Source: UBA6857 sp045538095
GTDB lineage: Bacteria; Bacillota; Clostridia; Oscillospirales; Acutalibacteraceae
Length of the DNA stretch: 64,000 bases
Direction of reading: 5' to 3'
NCBI GenBank assembly: GCA_045538095.1
Contig: JAZSQU010000048.1
Coordinates: 124,001 to 188,000, forward strand
Each line of letters begins with the position of its first letter. Position 1 is the first letter of the stretch. Shown here piece by piece: positions 43,052-50,287 of this stretch. Under the pieces are notes generated by a model, which was not told the origin of the DNA, made no database searches, and saw only the letters and a program-made list of their open reading frames with translations. The position numbers and the translations under genes are program-made.

Positions 43052-43750
43052 TTAAACGTAGTAAACCTTTAATTTATCAAGACAAACTGCCGCGAGTCTT
43101 CCGCCGTAGCCGCAACCGCAGTCAATGGCAAGGTGTCTTTTCTTTGAGTAAACCTTACCCGTAAGGCTTCGGTCAATAAGGGCTGTAGGTGTGTGGCCCG
43201 TTACAAGATACCTGTCGGCAAAATAGATTCTGTCATAGTCGGTGTCTGCTGAAACGAAGTCCTTTTCTTCATAATCTTCAAGGTCTTTATCTTCCTCAAA
43301 ATTGTCAATTCCTGCGTGGCAGAGAACGAACTTTTTGCCTCCTGCGGTAATTTCTTCATAGGGCTCAAACTCTGAAAGGTAGTCGATAATGCTTTCTTTA
43401 CCCTCATCGTCAAGACTGAGAAAATCCTCAGTGGTTTTTTCACTTTTCATGGTTAGCCACTTATCTAAAAGCTCCTTGTCCTCACCGTCAAGGCTGTTTG
43501 AAGCTTCATCAATTGATGTGAACTCTGAAATAAGGGGAAAAATCTTTTTAGCCATGTATTCGTGTTCACCAAGAACGGGATAGACGTTTGCTCTGTACAT
43601 CATATCCTGAAGAATTTCAACTGAGCTGTCGCCGATGTTAATAACATCGCCGAGAACAAACACGGTATCGTTATCTGTGGGAGAAAGCTTTTCCAGCATT
43701 GCGTCGTATTTTTCTTTGTCACCGTGAATGTCGCCGATTACATATATCAT
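43052..43750 (-). CDS. Calcineurin-like metallophosphoesterase (PrpA/ApaH-like)
   Basis: 232 aa from ATG at 43750 (AAAAAGGAG upstream); the open frame extends 42 codons further into the ABC-F gene but that part is not protein-like. Metal motifs of the family are all there: YVIGDIHGDKEK (first Asp/His), FVLGDVINIGD (in place of the common GDxxDRG), GEHEYM (GNHE variant), CHAGID and TGHTPT. An acidic insertion sits between about 70 and 120. It may act on phosphoproteins or dinucleotides; the variant GDVINIGD makes the exact class uncertain. Middle gene of the ABC-F operon. Confidence 0.88.
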   Translation of the reverse strand: MIYVIGDIHGDKEKYDAMLEKLSPTDNDTVFVLGDVINIGDSSVEILQDMMYRANVYPVLGEHEYMAKKIFPLISEFTSIDEASNSLDGEDKELLDKWLTMKSEKTTEDFLSLDDEGKESIIDYLSEFEPYEEITAGGKKFVLCHAGIDNFEEDKDLEDYEEKDFVSADTDYDRIYFADRYLVTGHTPTALIDRSLTGKVYSKKRHLAIDCGCGYGGRLAAVCLDKLKVYYV

Positions 43751-43763
43751 AGGGTACTCCTTT

Positions 43764-45365
43764 TTATTTTGTAATGAGAAGCTCGTTGTTTTCGAGGAAC
43801 TCATCGTAGGTTTCTTTCTTGTCGTAAATTCCGTCAGGTCTGAACTCAATAATTCTGTCTGCAATTGACTGCACAAACTGATGGTCGTGTGAAGTAAAGA
43901 GCAGTGCGCCCTTGAATTTTATAAGGGCATTGTTGAGTGCAGTAATAGACTCAAGGTCAAGGTGGTTGGTGGGCTCATCGAGAATGAGCACGTTTGCACC
44001 GCTGAGCATCATTTTGCAAAGCATACAGCGCACTCTTTCGCCACCGGAAAGCACCTTTGCAGACTTTGTTGCTTCTTCGCCTGAGAACATCATTCTGCCA
44101 AGCCAGCCTCTTACGTCGGTTTCAAACTGCAAATCGGAGTAGTTTCTTATCCAGTCAATAAGGCTGTCGTCAACACCGTCAAAGAAAGCTGAGTTATCGC
44201 TGGGGAAGTAGCTCTGTGAGGTTGTAACGCCCCACTTGAATGTGCCTTCATCAGGCTCAAGCTCACCTGTGATAATTTTGAAGAAGGTGGTTTTTGCAAC
44301 GGCATCAGTGCCTACAAAAGCAACCTTTTCATTGGGTCTGATTGTAAAGCTTACATTATCAAGCACCTTTCTGTCACCGACAGTTTTTGAAAGGCCTTCC
44401 ACAATCAGCATATCGTTACCGATTTCTCTGTCGGGCTTGAATTCCACAAAGGGAAAACGTCTTGAAGAAACGGGCATATCCTCAATAACAAGGCTTTCGA
44501 GAAGCTTCTTTCGGCTTGTTGCCTGCTTTGATTTTGAAGCATTTGCACTGAATCGGGCAATGAATTCCTGAAGCTCTTTCTTCTTTGCCTCAGCCTTTTT
44601 ATTCTGCTCACGAAGCTGTCTCTGAGCCATCTGTGTGTACTCGTACCAGAAATCGTAGTTACCCACATACAAGGTGATTTTACCGAAGTCGCAGTCAGCA
44701 ATATGTGTACATACCTTGTTGAGGAAATGTCTGTCGTGGCTGACAACGATAACGGTATTTTCAAAGTTCATAAGGAACTCTTCAAGCCAGTTGATAGCTG
44801 CAACGTCAAGGTGGTTGGTAGGCTCGTCGAGAAGAAGGATGTCGGGATTTCCGAAAAGGGCCTGAGCAAGAAGGACTTTAACCTTCTGGTCACCGTCAAG
44901 CTCACTCATAAGGCTGTAATGGAATTCGTTGTGAATACCCAGAGCATTGAGAAGAATTTCAGCATCGCTTTCTGCGCTCCAGCCGTCCATTTCAGCAAAT
45001 TCCTCTTCAAGCTCACTGATTCTGATTCCGTCCTCCTCGGTGAATTCCTCTTTTGCGTAAAGCTCTTCCTTGGCATCCATAATTTCAATAAGCTTTGGGT
45101 TACCCATAAGCACTGTACGGATTACGCTGTATTCGTCAAAGGCGAAGTGGTCCTGCTTTAAAACTGAAAGTCTTTCGCCGGGGGTAATAGTTACATAGCC
45201 CTTATTAGGCTCGATTTCACCTGAAAGTATTTTAAGAAAAGTTGATTTACCTGCGCCGTTTGCACCGATAAGGCCGTAGCAGTTGCCTTTTGTGAAGCTC
45301 ATTGAAACGCTTTTGAAAAGCTCTCTTCCGCCGTACTGAAGAGTTACGTTATTGGTGCTTATCAT
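43764..45365 (-). CDS. ABC-F subfamily ATPase (YkpA/YbiT-like)
   Basis: 533 aa with two nucleotide-binding domains and no membrane segment. The first Walker A GANGAGKS is at 34-41 and Walker B LLLDEPTNHLD at 177-187. The linker around 245-285 is Lys/Gln-rich. The second domain has a weakened Walker A, GTDAVAKTT (352-360, Ala in place of the last Gly), an intact LSGGE and LILDEPTNHLDLES. In the first domain the signature is LDGDQ rather than LSGGQ. ABC-F proteins act on the ribosome (EttA, antibiotic resistance ARE types); this subgroup is a housekeeping-like translation factor, not clearly a resistance protein. RBS AAGGAAGTG. Confidence 0.9.
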   Translation of the reverse strand: MISTNNVTLQYGGRELFKSVSMSFTKGNCYGLIGANGAGKSTFLKILSGEIEPNKGYVTITPGERLSVLKQDHFAFDEYSVIRTVLMGNPKLIEIMDAKEELYAKEEFTEEDGIRISELEEEFAEMDGWSAESDAEILLNALGIHNEFHYSLMSELDGDQKVKVLLAQALFGNPDILLLDEPTNHLDVAAINWLEEFLMNFENTVIVVSHDRHFLNKVCTHIADCDFGKITLYVGNYDFWYEYTQMAQRQLREQNKKAEAKKKELQEFIARFSANASKSKQATSRKKLLESLVIEDMPVSSRRFPFVEFKPDREIGNDMLIVEGLSKTVGDRKVLDNVSFTIRPNEKVAFVGTDAVAKTTFFKIITGELEPDEGTFKWGVTTSQSYFPSDNSAFFDGVDDSLIDWIRNYSDLQFETDVRGWLGRMMFSGEEATKSAKVLSGGERVRCMLCKMMLSGANVLILDEPTNHLDLESITALNNALIKFKGALLFTSHDHQFVQSIADRIIEFRPDGIYDKKETYDEFLENNELLITK

Positions 45366-45480
45366 ATGTTCACTTCCTTTATAGTCATTATCGGCTAATT
45401 ATAACACAAAATAACCTCAAAGGTAAATAGTAATAAATAATATTTTTTAATCACGGGGCAGGAAATTTTCGTTTTTAGGC

Positions 45481-45509
45481 TTGACAAGCAGCAGCATTTG
45501 TGATAATAT
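45481..45509 (+). promoter_or_regulatory. tRNA-Arg promoter
   Basis: TTGACA (45481-45486), 17 bp, TAATAT (45504-45509), with the tRNA beginning at 45528. Confidence 0.75.
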
Positions 45510-45527
45510 ACTTTGGCAATAAAAAAT

Positions 45528-45601
45528 GCGCTGTTAGCTCAGCTGGATAGAGTGACTGGCTACGAACCAGTAGGTCAGGGGTTCGAGTCCCTTACAGCGC
45601 G
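45528..45601 (+). tRNA. tRNA-Arg (ACG)
   Basis: Acceptor GCGCTGT/ACAGCGC, D-arm AGCTCAGCTGGATAGAG, anticodon loop CTACGAA (ACG, read as ICG), T-arm GGGTTCGAGTCCC. 74 nt, discriminator G, no genomic CCA. Inosine at position 34 would be made by TadA, which is also encoded in this window (47045-47488). Its 3' end is duplicated 309 bp downstream. Confidence 0.96.
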
Positions 45602-45603
45602 CG

Positions 45604-45636
45604 AAAAAACCCCGTTCTTTGGAACGAGGTTTTTTA
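45604..45636 (+). terminator. Terminator following tRNA-Arg
   Basis: AAAAAACCC.CGTTC with GAACG.GGTTTTTT, loop TTTG, directly after the tRNA. Confidence 0.8.
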
Positions 45637-45637
45637 T

Positions 45638-45808
45638 CCATTGCGAAAGCAATGGTATATCATCGCCGTAAGGCGTATATAATCACGCGAAGCGTGTATA
45701 TCATCAGCCGTAGGCTGTATAACTGCTTTCGCAATGATGATATGCAGCTTCTGTAAAGCTGATGATATGCAATTCCTACGGAATTGATGATATACAAGGC
45801 TTCGCCTT
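45638..45808. repeat. Array of seven short hairpins with mirrored spacers
   Basis: Hairpins: CCATTGC/GCAATGG, GCC/GGC, ACGC/GCGT, AGCC/GGCT, AGCTT/AAGCT, AATTCC/GGAATT, AAGGC/GCCTT. Spacers in the left half read GTATATCATC (with one variant GTATATAATC); in the right half they read GATGATATGC or GATGATATAC, the reverse complement. So left and right spacers can also pair with each other, giving a comb-like structure. The central stretch GCTTTCGCAATGATGATATGC also echoes the first hairpin. Not a CRISPR: spacer and repeat lengths are far too short and units are palindromic. Confidence 0.8.
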
Positions 45809-45912
45809 GATTTTTATTCATTTGCTGGAGGAAGTTGGTTTGCTATATCATCTTTATCAGTTTTTTTAGGAACTAAATTAACGCGAGGCGGCATCGTCCC
45901 TTACAGCGCGCC

Positions 45913-45944
45913 AAAAAATCCAAGTCAAACGACTTGGATTTTTT
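45913..45944 (+). terminator. Terminator after the second tRNA-Arg 3' fragment
   Basis: 14-bp perfect stem AAAAAATCCAAGTC/GACTTGGATTTTTT, probably the original terminator of the tRNA gene. Confidence 0.88.
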
Positions 45945-46011
45945 ATTTATGTCCGAAGGATGTAACTGCAGCTGTTCTGTTGTGGCTTTTCTTTGGTTTT
46001 GTTGTAAGCTG

Positions 46012-46467
46012 TTACAAAACAATCTCTAATGTATAATTCTGCACCTTCATACCCTGTGCCTTATAAAAACTGAGTGCAGCTTCGTTGAAATCCCACACAG
46101 TAAGATCCATTCTCTTTGCTCCCCACTTCTTTGCAATCTGCTGAGTTTCTGTAAACAGCATTTTGCCTACACCCTTATTTCTGAATTCATCTTCAACAAA
46201 AATAGCATCCATAAAAGCCATTTTCATTTCTGTCATACCGGAAGTGCAAAGCTTGGTATTGCTGACCGCAATAATTCTGCCGTTTTCTTCAGCGCAGAGC
46301 AAGATTCTGTCTTTGCTTTTAACAAGCTTTTTGAAATCTCTCTTTTTATATATGGCATCACGCTGTTTATATAAATCGGGTTCAGCCTCTACGTGAATGT
46401 TGTGCAGCTTATGAAACAGCTCTTCCGCACGGTTGTAATCTTCAAAAGTGAGTTTTCTGATTGTCAT
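46012..46467 (-). CDS. GNAT-family N-acetyltransferase
   Basis: 151 aa from ATG at 46467 (AAGGAAGGTG 7 nt upstream); a start 15 codons earlier is not supported. The acetyl-CoA-binding motif appears as EDEFRNKGVGKMLFTE (about 95-110), the RGxGxG/A type, preceded by the VEDEFR strand, and followed by WGAKRMDLTVWDFNEAALSFY (motif B). Transfers acetyl from acetyl-CoA to an amine; substrate not inferable. Monocistronic, between the tRNA-Arg region and an AT-rich repeat-bearing gap. Confidence 0.88.
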   Translation of the reverse strand: MTIRKLTFEDYNRAEELFHKLHNIHVEAEPDLYKQRDAIYKKRDFKKLVKSKDRILLCAEENGRIIAVSNTKLCTSGMTEMKMAFMDAIFVEDEFRNKGVGKMLFTETQQIAKKWGAKRMDLTVWDFNEAALSFYKAQGMKVQNYTLEIVL

Positions 46468-46549
46468 ATTCGCACCTTCCTTTTCTGTATAATAACACAG
46501 ATTAAAAGACAAAGCAATCTTTCTCGGCGGACAGCTTCTGACTCATTCA

Positions 46550-46665
46550 GAAGAGTTAAAACGCCATTATTCATTTTTCATCAGCGCAGCGGCTTCATTA
46601 TTCATTAAGAAAAGTCGCAAGAGCACAAATGAATAATGAATGATGAATAATTAATAATGAATAAT
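46550..46665. repeat. ATTATTCATT/AATGAATAAT inverted run
   Basis: CATTATTCATTTTTCATC and CATTATTCATT (about 46562-46604) face AATGAATAATGAATGATGAA and AATAATGAATAAT (about 46629-46664). The same 7-base unit flanks element A near 13088. No gene here. Confidence 0.6.
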
Positions 46666-46670
46666 ACAAA

Positions 46671-46700
46671 AAGAAAAAGTCACACTTTTGTGTGACTTTC
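46671..46700 (-). terminator. Terminator of the tRNA-Met/tRNA-Glu transcript
   Basis: AGTCACAC/GTGTGACT, loop AAAA, then TTTTTCTTTTT on the minus strand. Confidence 0.88.
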
Positions 46701-46705
46701 CTTTT

Positions 46706-46780
46706 TGGTGACCCGGACGAGACTCGAACTCGTGTTACCGCCGTGAAAGGGCGGTGTCTTAACCGCTTGACCACCGGGCC
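46706..46780 (-). tRNA. tRNA-Glu (TTC), CCA encoded
   Basis: Acceptor GGCCCGG with CCGGGTC, D-arm GGTCAAGCGGTTAAGAC, anticodon loop CTTTCAC (TTC), T-arm GAGTTCGAGTC, genomic CCA. 75 nt. Second in a two-tRNA transcript. Confidence 0.95.
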
Positions 46781-46830
46781 TTATATATGAAAGAGGAGGA
46801 CACGTTATCCTACACTCTTTATTGTAGATT

Positions 46831-46907
46831 TGGTAGCGGCAGTGGGACTCGAACCTACGACACTCCGGGTATGAACCGAATGCTCTAGCCAACTGAGCTA
46901 TGCCGCC
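46831..46907 (-). tRNA. tRNA-Met (CAT), elongator type, CCA encoded
   Basis: Acceptor GGCGGCA with TGCCGCT, D-arm AGCTCAGTTGGCTAGAGC, anticodon loop TTCATAC (CAT), genomic CCA. Close to the elongator tRNA-Met of Bacillus; it lacks the initiator-type mismatched acceptor end and GGG/CCC anticodon stem. A tRNA-Ile2 with CAT cannot be fully excluded. 77 nt. Confidence 0.93.
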
Positions 46908-46939
46908 ATTTCTTCACGCCGCATTCACAACGCTGGAAT

Positions 46940-46968
46940 ATAATATCACAACATTTTCTATATGTCAA
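46940..46968 (-). promoter_or_regulatory. Promoter of the tRNA-Met/Glu pair
   Basis: TTGACA (46963-46968), 17 bp, TATTAT (46940-46945) on the minus strand. Confidence 0.8.
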
Positions 46969-47044
46969 GCGTTTTTTGAAAGTTTTTTTATTTTTTTCTT
47001 GCTTTTTTTCATATCTTTATTTTGCCACTACTTCAGGCAAAAAT

Positions 47045-47488
47045 TCACCTTAATCCCTCAAAAAAGTCCTTAAGCAGCTTTTTACTTTCCTCTTCCATAT
47101 ATCCGCCGAGAATTTTAGGCTTTCTGAAAAATTCAATTTCCGTAAGGTCGGCTCTGGTGGTAACACTGCCTGTCCTTTCATCATAGGCACCGAAAACAAT
47201 CTCACCGATTTTACAGTGCAGAAGAGCACCCATACACATAGGGCAAGGCTCAAGAGTAACATAAAGTGTGCAGTCTGAAAGATATTTTGTTCCGAGAGCT
47301 TTCAGTGCTTTTTCTGCAGCCATAAGCTCTGCGTGGCAGAGAGGACTGCTATTTTTTTCGGTCAGGTTGTGGGCAGAGGCGATAATTTGCCCATCTTTTA
47401 TTATAACTGCACCTACAGGTACTTCGCCTTTTTCTGCGCCCTTTTTTGCCTCAGCAAGGGCAAGGGTCATAAATTTTCTGTGTTCCAT
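47045..47488 (-). CDS. tadA: tRNA-specific adenosine deaminase
   Basis: 147 aa from ATG at 47488; the frame continues 14 codons upstream without a better start. The cytidine-deaminase-type zinc site is His52-Ala-Glu54 and Cys82-x2-Cys85 (HAEL and PCPMC). TadA makes inosine at the wobble base of tRNA-Arg(ACG), a tRNA also encoded here. The start lies 13 nt after the CPBP protease gene; a weak AAAGGGAAAAG acts as RBS. Good length and motif match. Confidence 0.94.
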   Translation of the reverse strand: MEHRKFMTLALAEAKKGAEKGEVPVGAVIIKDGQIIASAHNLTEKNSSPLCHAELMAAEKALKALGTKYLSDCTLYVTLEPCPMCMGALLHCKIGEIVFGAYDERTGSVTTRADLTEIEFFRKPKILGGYMEEESKKLLKDFFEGLR

Positions 47489-47501
47489 TTTTCTTTTCCC
47501 T

Positions 47502-48500
47502 TTACTTGACAGATTTTGCCGTAATGGCAACCATCAGCAGAAAAGCTATAATTGACGGCGGTGAAAAAAGGAAGTTGCTCACCTTTTCCGACAAACTGAG
47601 AATTGTCTGTGGTTTTCTTAAATGCTTGCGCTTTGAACTCATGGCAAAAAGGAAGCAGGCAATAAGCCCGATAAAGATAAGCACATACATAGTATAGCTG
47701 TAAAGGATCATTCCCTTTTCTTCGCCTACTATTTTTATAAGATAGGAAATCATAACCGAAAGTCCGTTATTTATTCCGTGGGCCACAACTGCAGGCCAGA
47801 TTGAGTTGCTTTTGACAGTGAATATGCCGAGGGCTATTCCCGAAAGCATAGCAAAAGGCACCTGAATAAGATTGCCGTGCATAAGAGCAAAAATCCCTGC
47901 CGACATAACAACCGCAAAGGTGTCGCCGTAATAACGCAGATTGCCCATTATGTGACCTCTGAGGCAGTACTCCTCAACAACTGCAGTAAGGATACACACT
48001 CTGAGCATAGTTATAACAAAACCTAAAGCACCACCGGGCATTTCTATATCCGGAGCCTGAAGCTCATAGCCGAAAAGGGAGATAAAATATGTAATATATG
48101 AAGAACAGATATTGGCAAGCATTACGCAGCCTGTGCAGCCGAACATACCGAAAACAAAAAGACTTCTGCTTTTTACGGGTTCAGCAAGAACAGGCTCGGC
48201 TTCACCTGAAATCTTCTGCATCTTTCTTCCCATAAGGGTAAAGGGAAGGAGTATTCCGAGAAGGATAAGAAAAATATCAATGCCGCTTTGGAAAAGACTG
48301 TTTTTTGTATAAAGATTTAAAAGACCAAGCCCTTCAAGGGCAACTATAATAAGATTCTGTATAAAGACATAGAGAATCACAGCCGTGCCCGAAAGGAAGC
48401 TCAGCTTTCTGAGAGTTTTTCTTTCTTCTTTTTTTCTTATGAAGTAGCTTTCGTTGTAAACCACGGCTTCTTCAGCACTGAACTGTGAAAATTCTTCCAT
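47502..48500 (-). CDS. CPBP-family intramembrane metalloprotease (Abi/CAAX-like)
   Basis: 332 aa with about eight membrane segments. The family motifs are complete: Glu176-Glu177 and Arg181 (EEYCLR), His208 (FALMHGN), and His241 with Asn244/245 (HGINN). Members cleave prenylated or membrane-bound proteins, or protect against bacteriocins; some only modify maturation. The context (exopolysaccharide sugar transferase upstream, tadA downstream) gives no clear substrate. Begins 6 nt after the previous stop. Confidence 0.9.
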   Translation of the reverse strand: MEEFSQFSAEEAVVYNESYFIRKKEERKTLRKLSFLSGTAVILYVFIQNLIIVALEGLGLLNLYTKNSLFQSGIDIFLILLGILLPFTLMGRKMQKISGEAEPVLAEPVKSRSLFVFGMFGCTGCVMLANICSSYITYFISLFGYELQAPDIEMPGGALGFVITMLRVCILTAVVEEYCLRGHIMGNLRYYGDTFAVVMSAGIFALMHGNLIQVPFAMLSGIALGIFTVKSNSIWPAVVAHGINNGLSVMISYLIKIVGEEKGMILYSYTMYVLIFIGLIACFLFAMSSKRKHLRKPQTILSLSEKVSNFLFSPPSIIAFLLMVAITAKSVK

Positions 48501-48506
48501 TAAAAA

Positions 48507-49925
48507 TCACTCTTCATTCCCGTCATTCTGACGTTTTGCTGTTGTCTGATTTGTATCTACGCCCTCTGTGCTTGACGGCACAAAGAGAATTTTGAAGGTC
48601 ATAAGCATCAGTCGGAGGTCTTCTAAAAGGGACTGGTTTGCAATATACATAAGGTCCATCTGTACCTTGTCGTATGGCGGTGTGTTGTACTTTCCGTAAA
48701 CCTGAGCATAGCCTGTAAGACCTGCCTTGACCTGTAATCTGAGAGCAAACTCGGGCATATCCTTTTCGTACTGACGTGCAATTTCAGGTCTTTCGGGTCT
48801 TGGGCCCACAAAGGACATATCGCCCTTAAAAATGTTGAATAGCTGAGGCAGCTCATCAAGACGGAGCATACGGATAACCTTGCCCACAGGGGTAATTCTG
48901 TCGTCGCCGTCTTTTGCAAGTCTTGCAACGCCGTCTTTTTCTGCGTCCTGAATCATACTTCTGAATTTGAGCACCTTGAACTCTTTGCCGTTTTTAGTAA
49001 GTCTCACCTGCTTATAAAGGGCAGGACCACGGTCATAAGCCTTGATTGCAATTGCAGTGCCAAGCATAACGGGTGACGAAATCACAATTGCAATAAGTGA
49101 AAGAATTATATCGAGACCTCTTTTTACAATCTGATAAAGCAGTCCGCTGTTGTCTTTTCTTTTACAGCGGTAAACGGGAATGTTGAGGAGCTGAATGGTT
49201 TTGCCGCCTCTTATAATAGTGTCGGAAATTTTGGGCTTTACATAAGCGACCTTATTGTTTGCAATGCAGAATTTTACAACTTCATTTCTGTAATCTGAGG
49301 GTACACCGCAAAGGAAAATTGCATCAACTGTTTTAAGACTTTCAAAAAGCTCCTGTAGAGAAGTTTTTTCGCAGTTGAAGGTGCGCACAACATTGAAACG
49401 GTTTTTCATGCTGCGGATATTCTTAAGTGAATAGTATGAATCAACGTTTCCGAAAAGAACAATGGTTTTCTTCGGGATGTGAATGGAGAAATAAACTTTG
49501 TTTGCCGCAAGGCTCCACACCACTGCAAAAAGAGAAAAGGCAACGAACATTCCCACAAAGGGCCAGATTGAAACAAGTCTGTAGCTGAGAAGTGAGAAAA
49601 GCACATAAGAAAAGCCCTGAAGAAAGCCGATAGCAATTATCTGCGAAAAGGCTATATCTGAAACAGGCGAAGTGCCTACCGCAAAGCCGCCGTAAACATT
49701 TACAAAAGAAGAATAAATTGCAACAAACAGTGCAAGGAGAAGATAGTTACCCATTCTGAAGAAGGGCGTAGGTATAAAGGGGTTGAAATATGTCAGCCAC
49801 ACAAAGAAAAGTACCAGACTGAAAAGGGCAATAATTCCACCTTTGAAAAGGTACATTACAAGCATTTCCTTCTGATATCTCTTTTTTCTGTCTTTATCCA
49901 TCTGAGTTAAATTTTCATTATTCAT
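48507..49925 (-). CDS. Polyprenyl glycosylphosphotransferase for exopolysaccharide (undecaprenyl-phosphate sugar-1-phosphate transferase)
   Basis: 472 aa. Four to five N-terminal membrane helices (about 25-150), a nucleotide-binding-like middle region (155-255), one more membrane segment (about 268-288), and a C-terminal bacterial sugar-transferase domain (about 265-460) with YKQVRLTKNGKEFKVLKFRS and FNIFKGDMSFVGPRPERPE. It starts glycan synthesis by moving a sugar phosphate onto undecaprenyl phosphate. A matching ABC exporter lies at 56077-57690, but on the other strand and not in one operon. Thr/Gln-rich end. Start ATG with GAGG upstream. Confidence 0.92.
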   Translation of the reverse strand: MNNENLTQMDKDRKKRYQKEMLVMYLFKGGIIALFSLVLFFVWLTYFNPFIPTPFFRMGNYLLLALFVAIYSSFVNVYGGFAVGTSPVSDIAFSQIIAIGFLQGFSYVLFSLLSYRLVSIWPFVGMFVAFSLFAVVWSLAANKVYFSIHIPKKTIVLFGNVDSYYSLKNIRSMKNRFNVVRTFNCEKTSLQELFESLKTVDAIFLCGVPSDYRNEVVKFCIANNKVAYVKPKISDTIIRGGKTIQLLNIPVYRCKRKDNSGLLYQIVKRGLDIILSLIAIVISSPVMLGTAIAIKAYDRGPALYKQVRLTKNGKEFKVLKFRSMIQDAEKDGVARLAKDGDDRITPVGKVIRMLRLDELPQLFNIFKGDMSFVGPRPERPEIARQYEKDMPEFALRLQVKAGLTGYAQVYGKYNTPPYDKVQMDLMYIANQSLLEDLRLMLMTFKILFVPSSTEGVDTNQTTAKRQNDGNEE

Positions 49926-50124
49926 AATTTTAACCTCGTCGGTATTTTATCTTTATAGTATTGCACAAACTTAATATCAACTTTAATACAGGGTAATTTT
50001 ACCACAAAGATTGACAATTGTAAAGATTAATAAAAGTTTTCAGATGAAGCGTAAGACTGCTACCCTTTGTCAGCACTGCGGTTTTGCCTATTTCTTAAGA
50101 TTTTCTGTCATTTTTGTAATATTG

Positions 50125-50154
50125 TTGACAGAAAAAGTATTACCTATGTATAAT
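50125..50154 (+). promoter_or_regulatory. Promoter of the LRR protein gene
   Basis: TTGACA (50125-50130), 18 bp, TATAAT (50149-50154), about 130 bp before the start codon. Confidence 0.8.
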
Positions 50155-50161
50155 GAAGGTA

Positions 50162-50287
50162 AATAAAAGTGAAAGGGTGAGACCTATGGCTCAGGTGAAC
50201 TGACCGGTTCGGACAGCGTATTTAAACTAACCCACGACAACGGACAGAACTTTGTCCTTCAATAATACAACGAAAGGATGATAAATA
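50162..50287 (+). other. Structured leader of the LRR gene with a 5-codon mini-frame
   Basis: Between promoter and coding start lie AAAGGGTGAG (50172-50181), an ATG with five codons MAQVN and a stop (50186-50203), and a hairpin CTGACCG/CGGACAG (50200-50216) with one A.A mismatch overlapping the mini-frame stop. It matches no riboswitch class I can recall. Confidence 0.45.

Larger units (their letters stand above)
45587..45911 (+). mobile_element. Probable 309-bp insertion at the tRNA-Arg 3' end, flanked by 16-bp direct repeats
   Basis: GTCCCTTACAGCGCGC occurs at 45587-45602 (end of the tRNA) and exactly again at 45896-45911, each followed by one base and AAAAAA plus a separate terminator. 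This is the arrangement left by integration into a tRNA 3' end: a reconstituted tRNA, then the insert, then the displaced original end. The insert has no integrase; it holds a terminator and the hairpin array. It may be a remnant or a tiny non-autonomous element. A decayed tandem tRNA copy would be an alternative. Confidence 0.6.

Noticed and set aside
43751..43876. N-terminal extension of the phosphoesterase by 42 codons
   Set aside because: It overlaps the end of the ABC-F gene in another frame; the start at 43750 has AAAAAGGAG and begins exactly at the first metal motif.
45638..45808. CRISPR array
   Set aside because: Units are 18-25 bp palindromes with mirrored short spacers; no 20-40 bp conserved repeat, no leader and no cas genes.
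50162..50287. Known riboswitch (c-di-GMP, SAM, THF, guanidine, preQ1)
   Set aside because: None of the core motifs of these classes could be matched.
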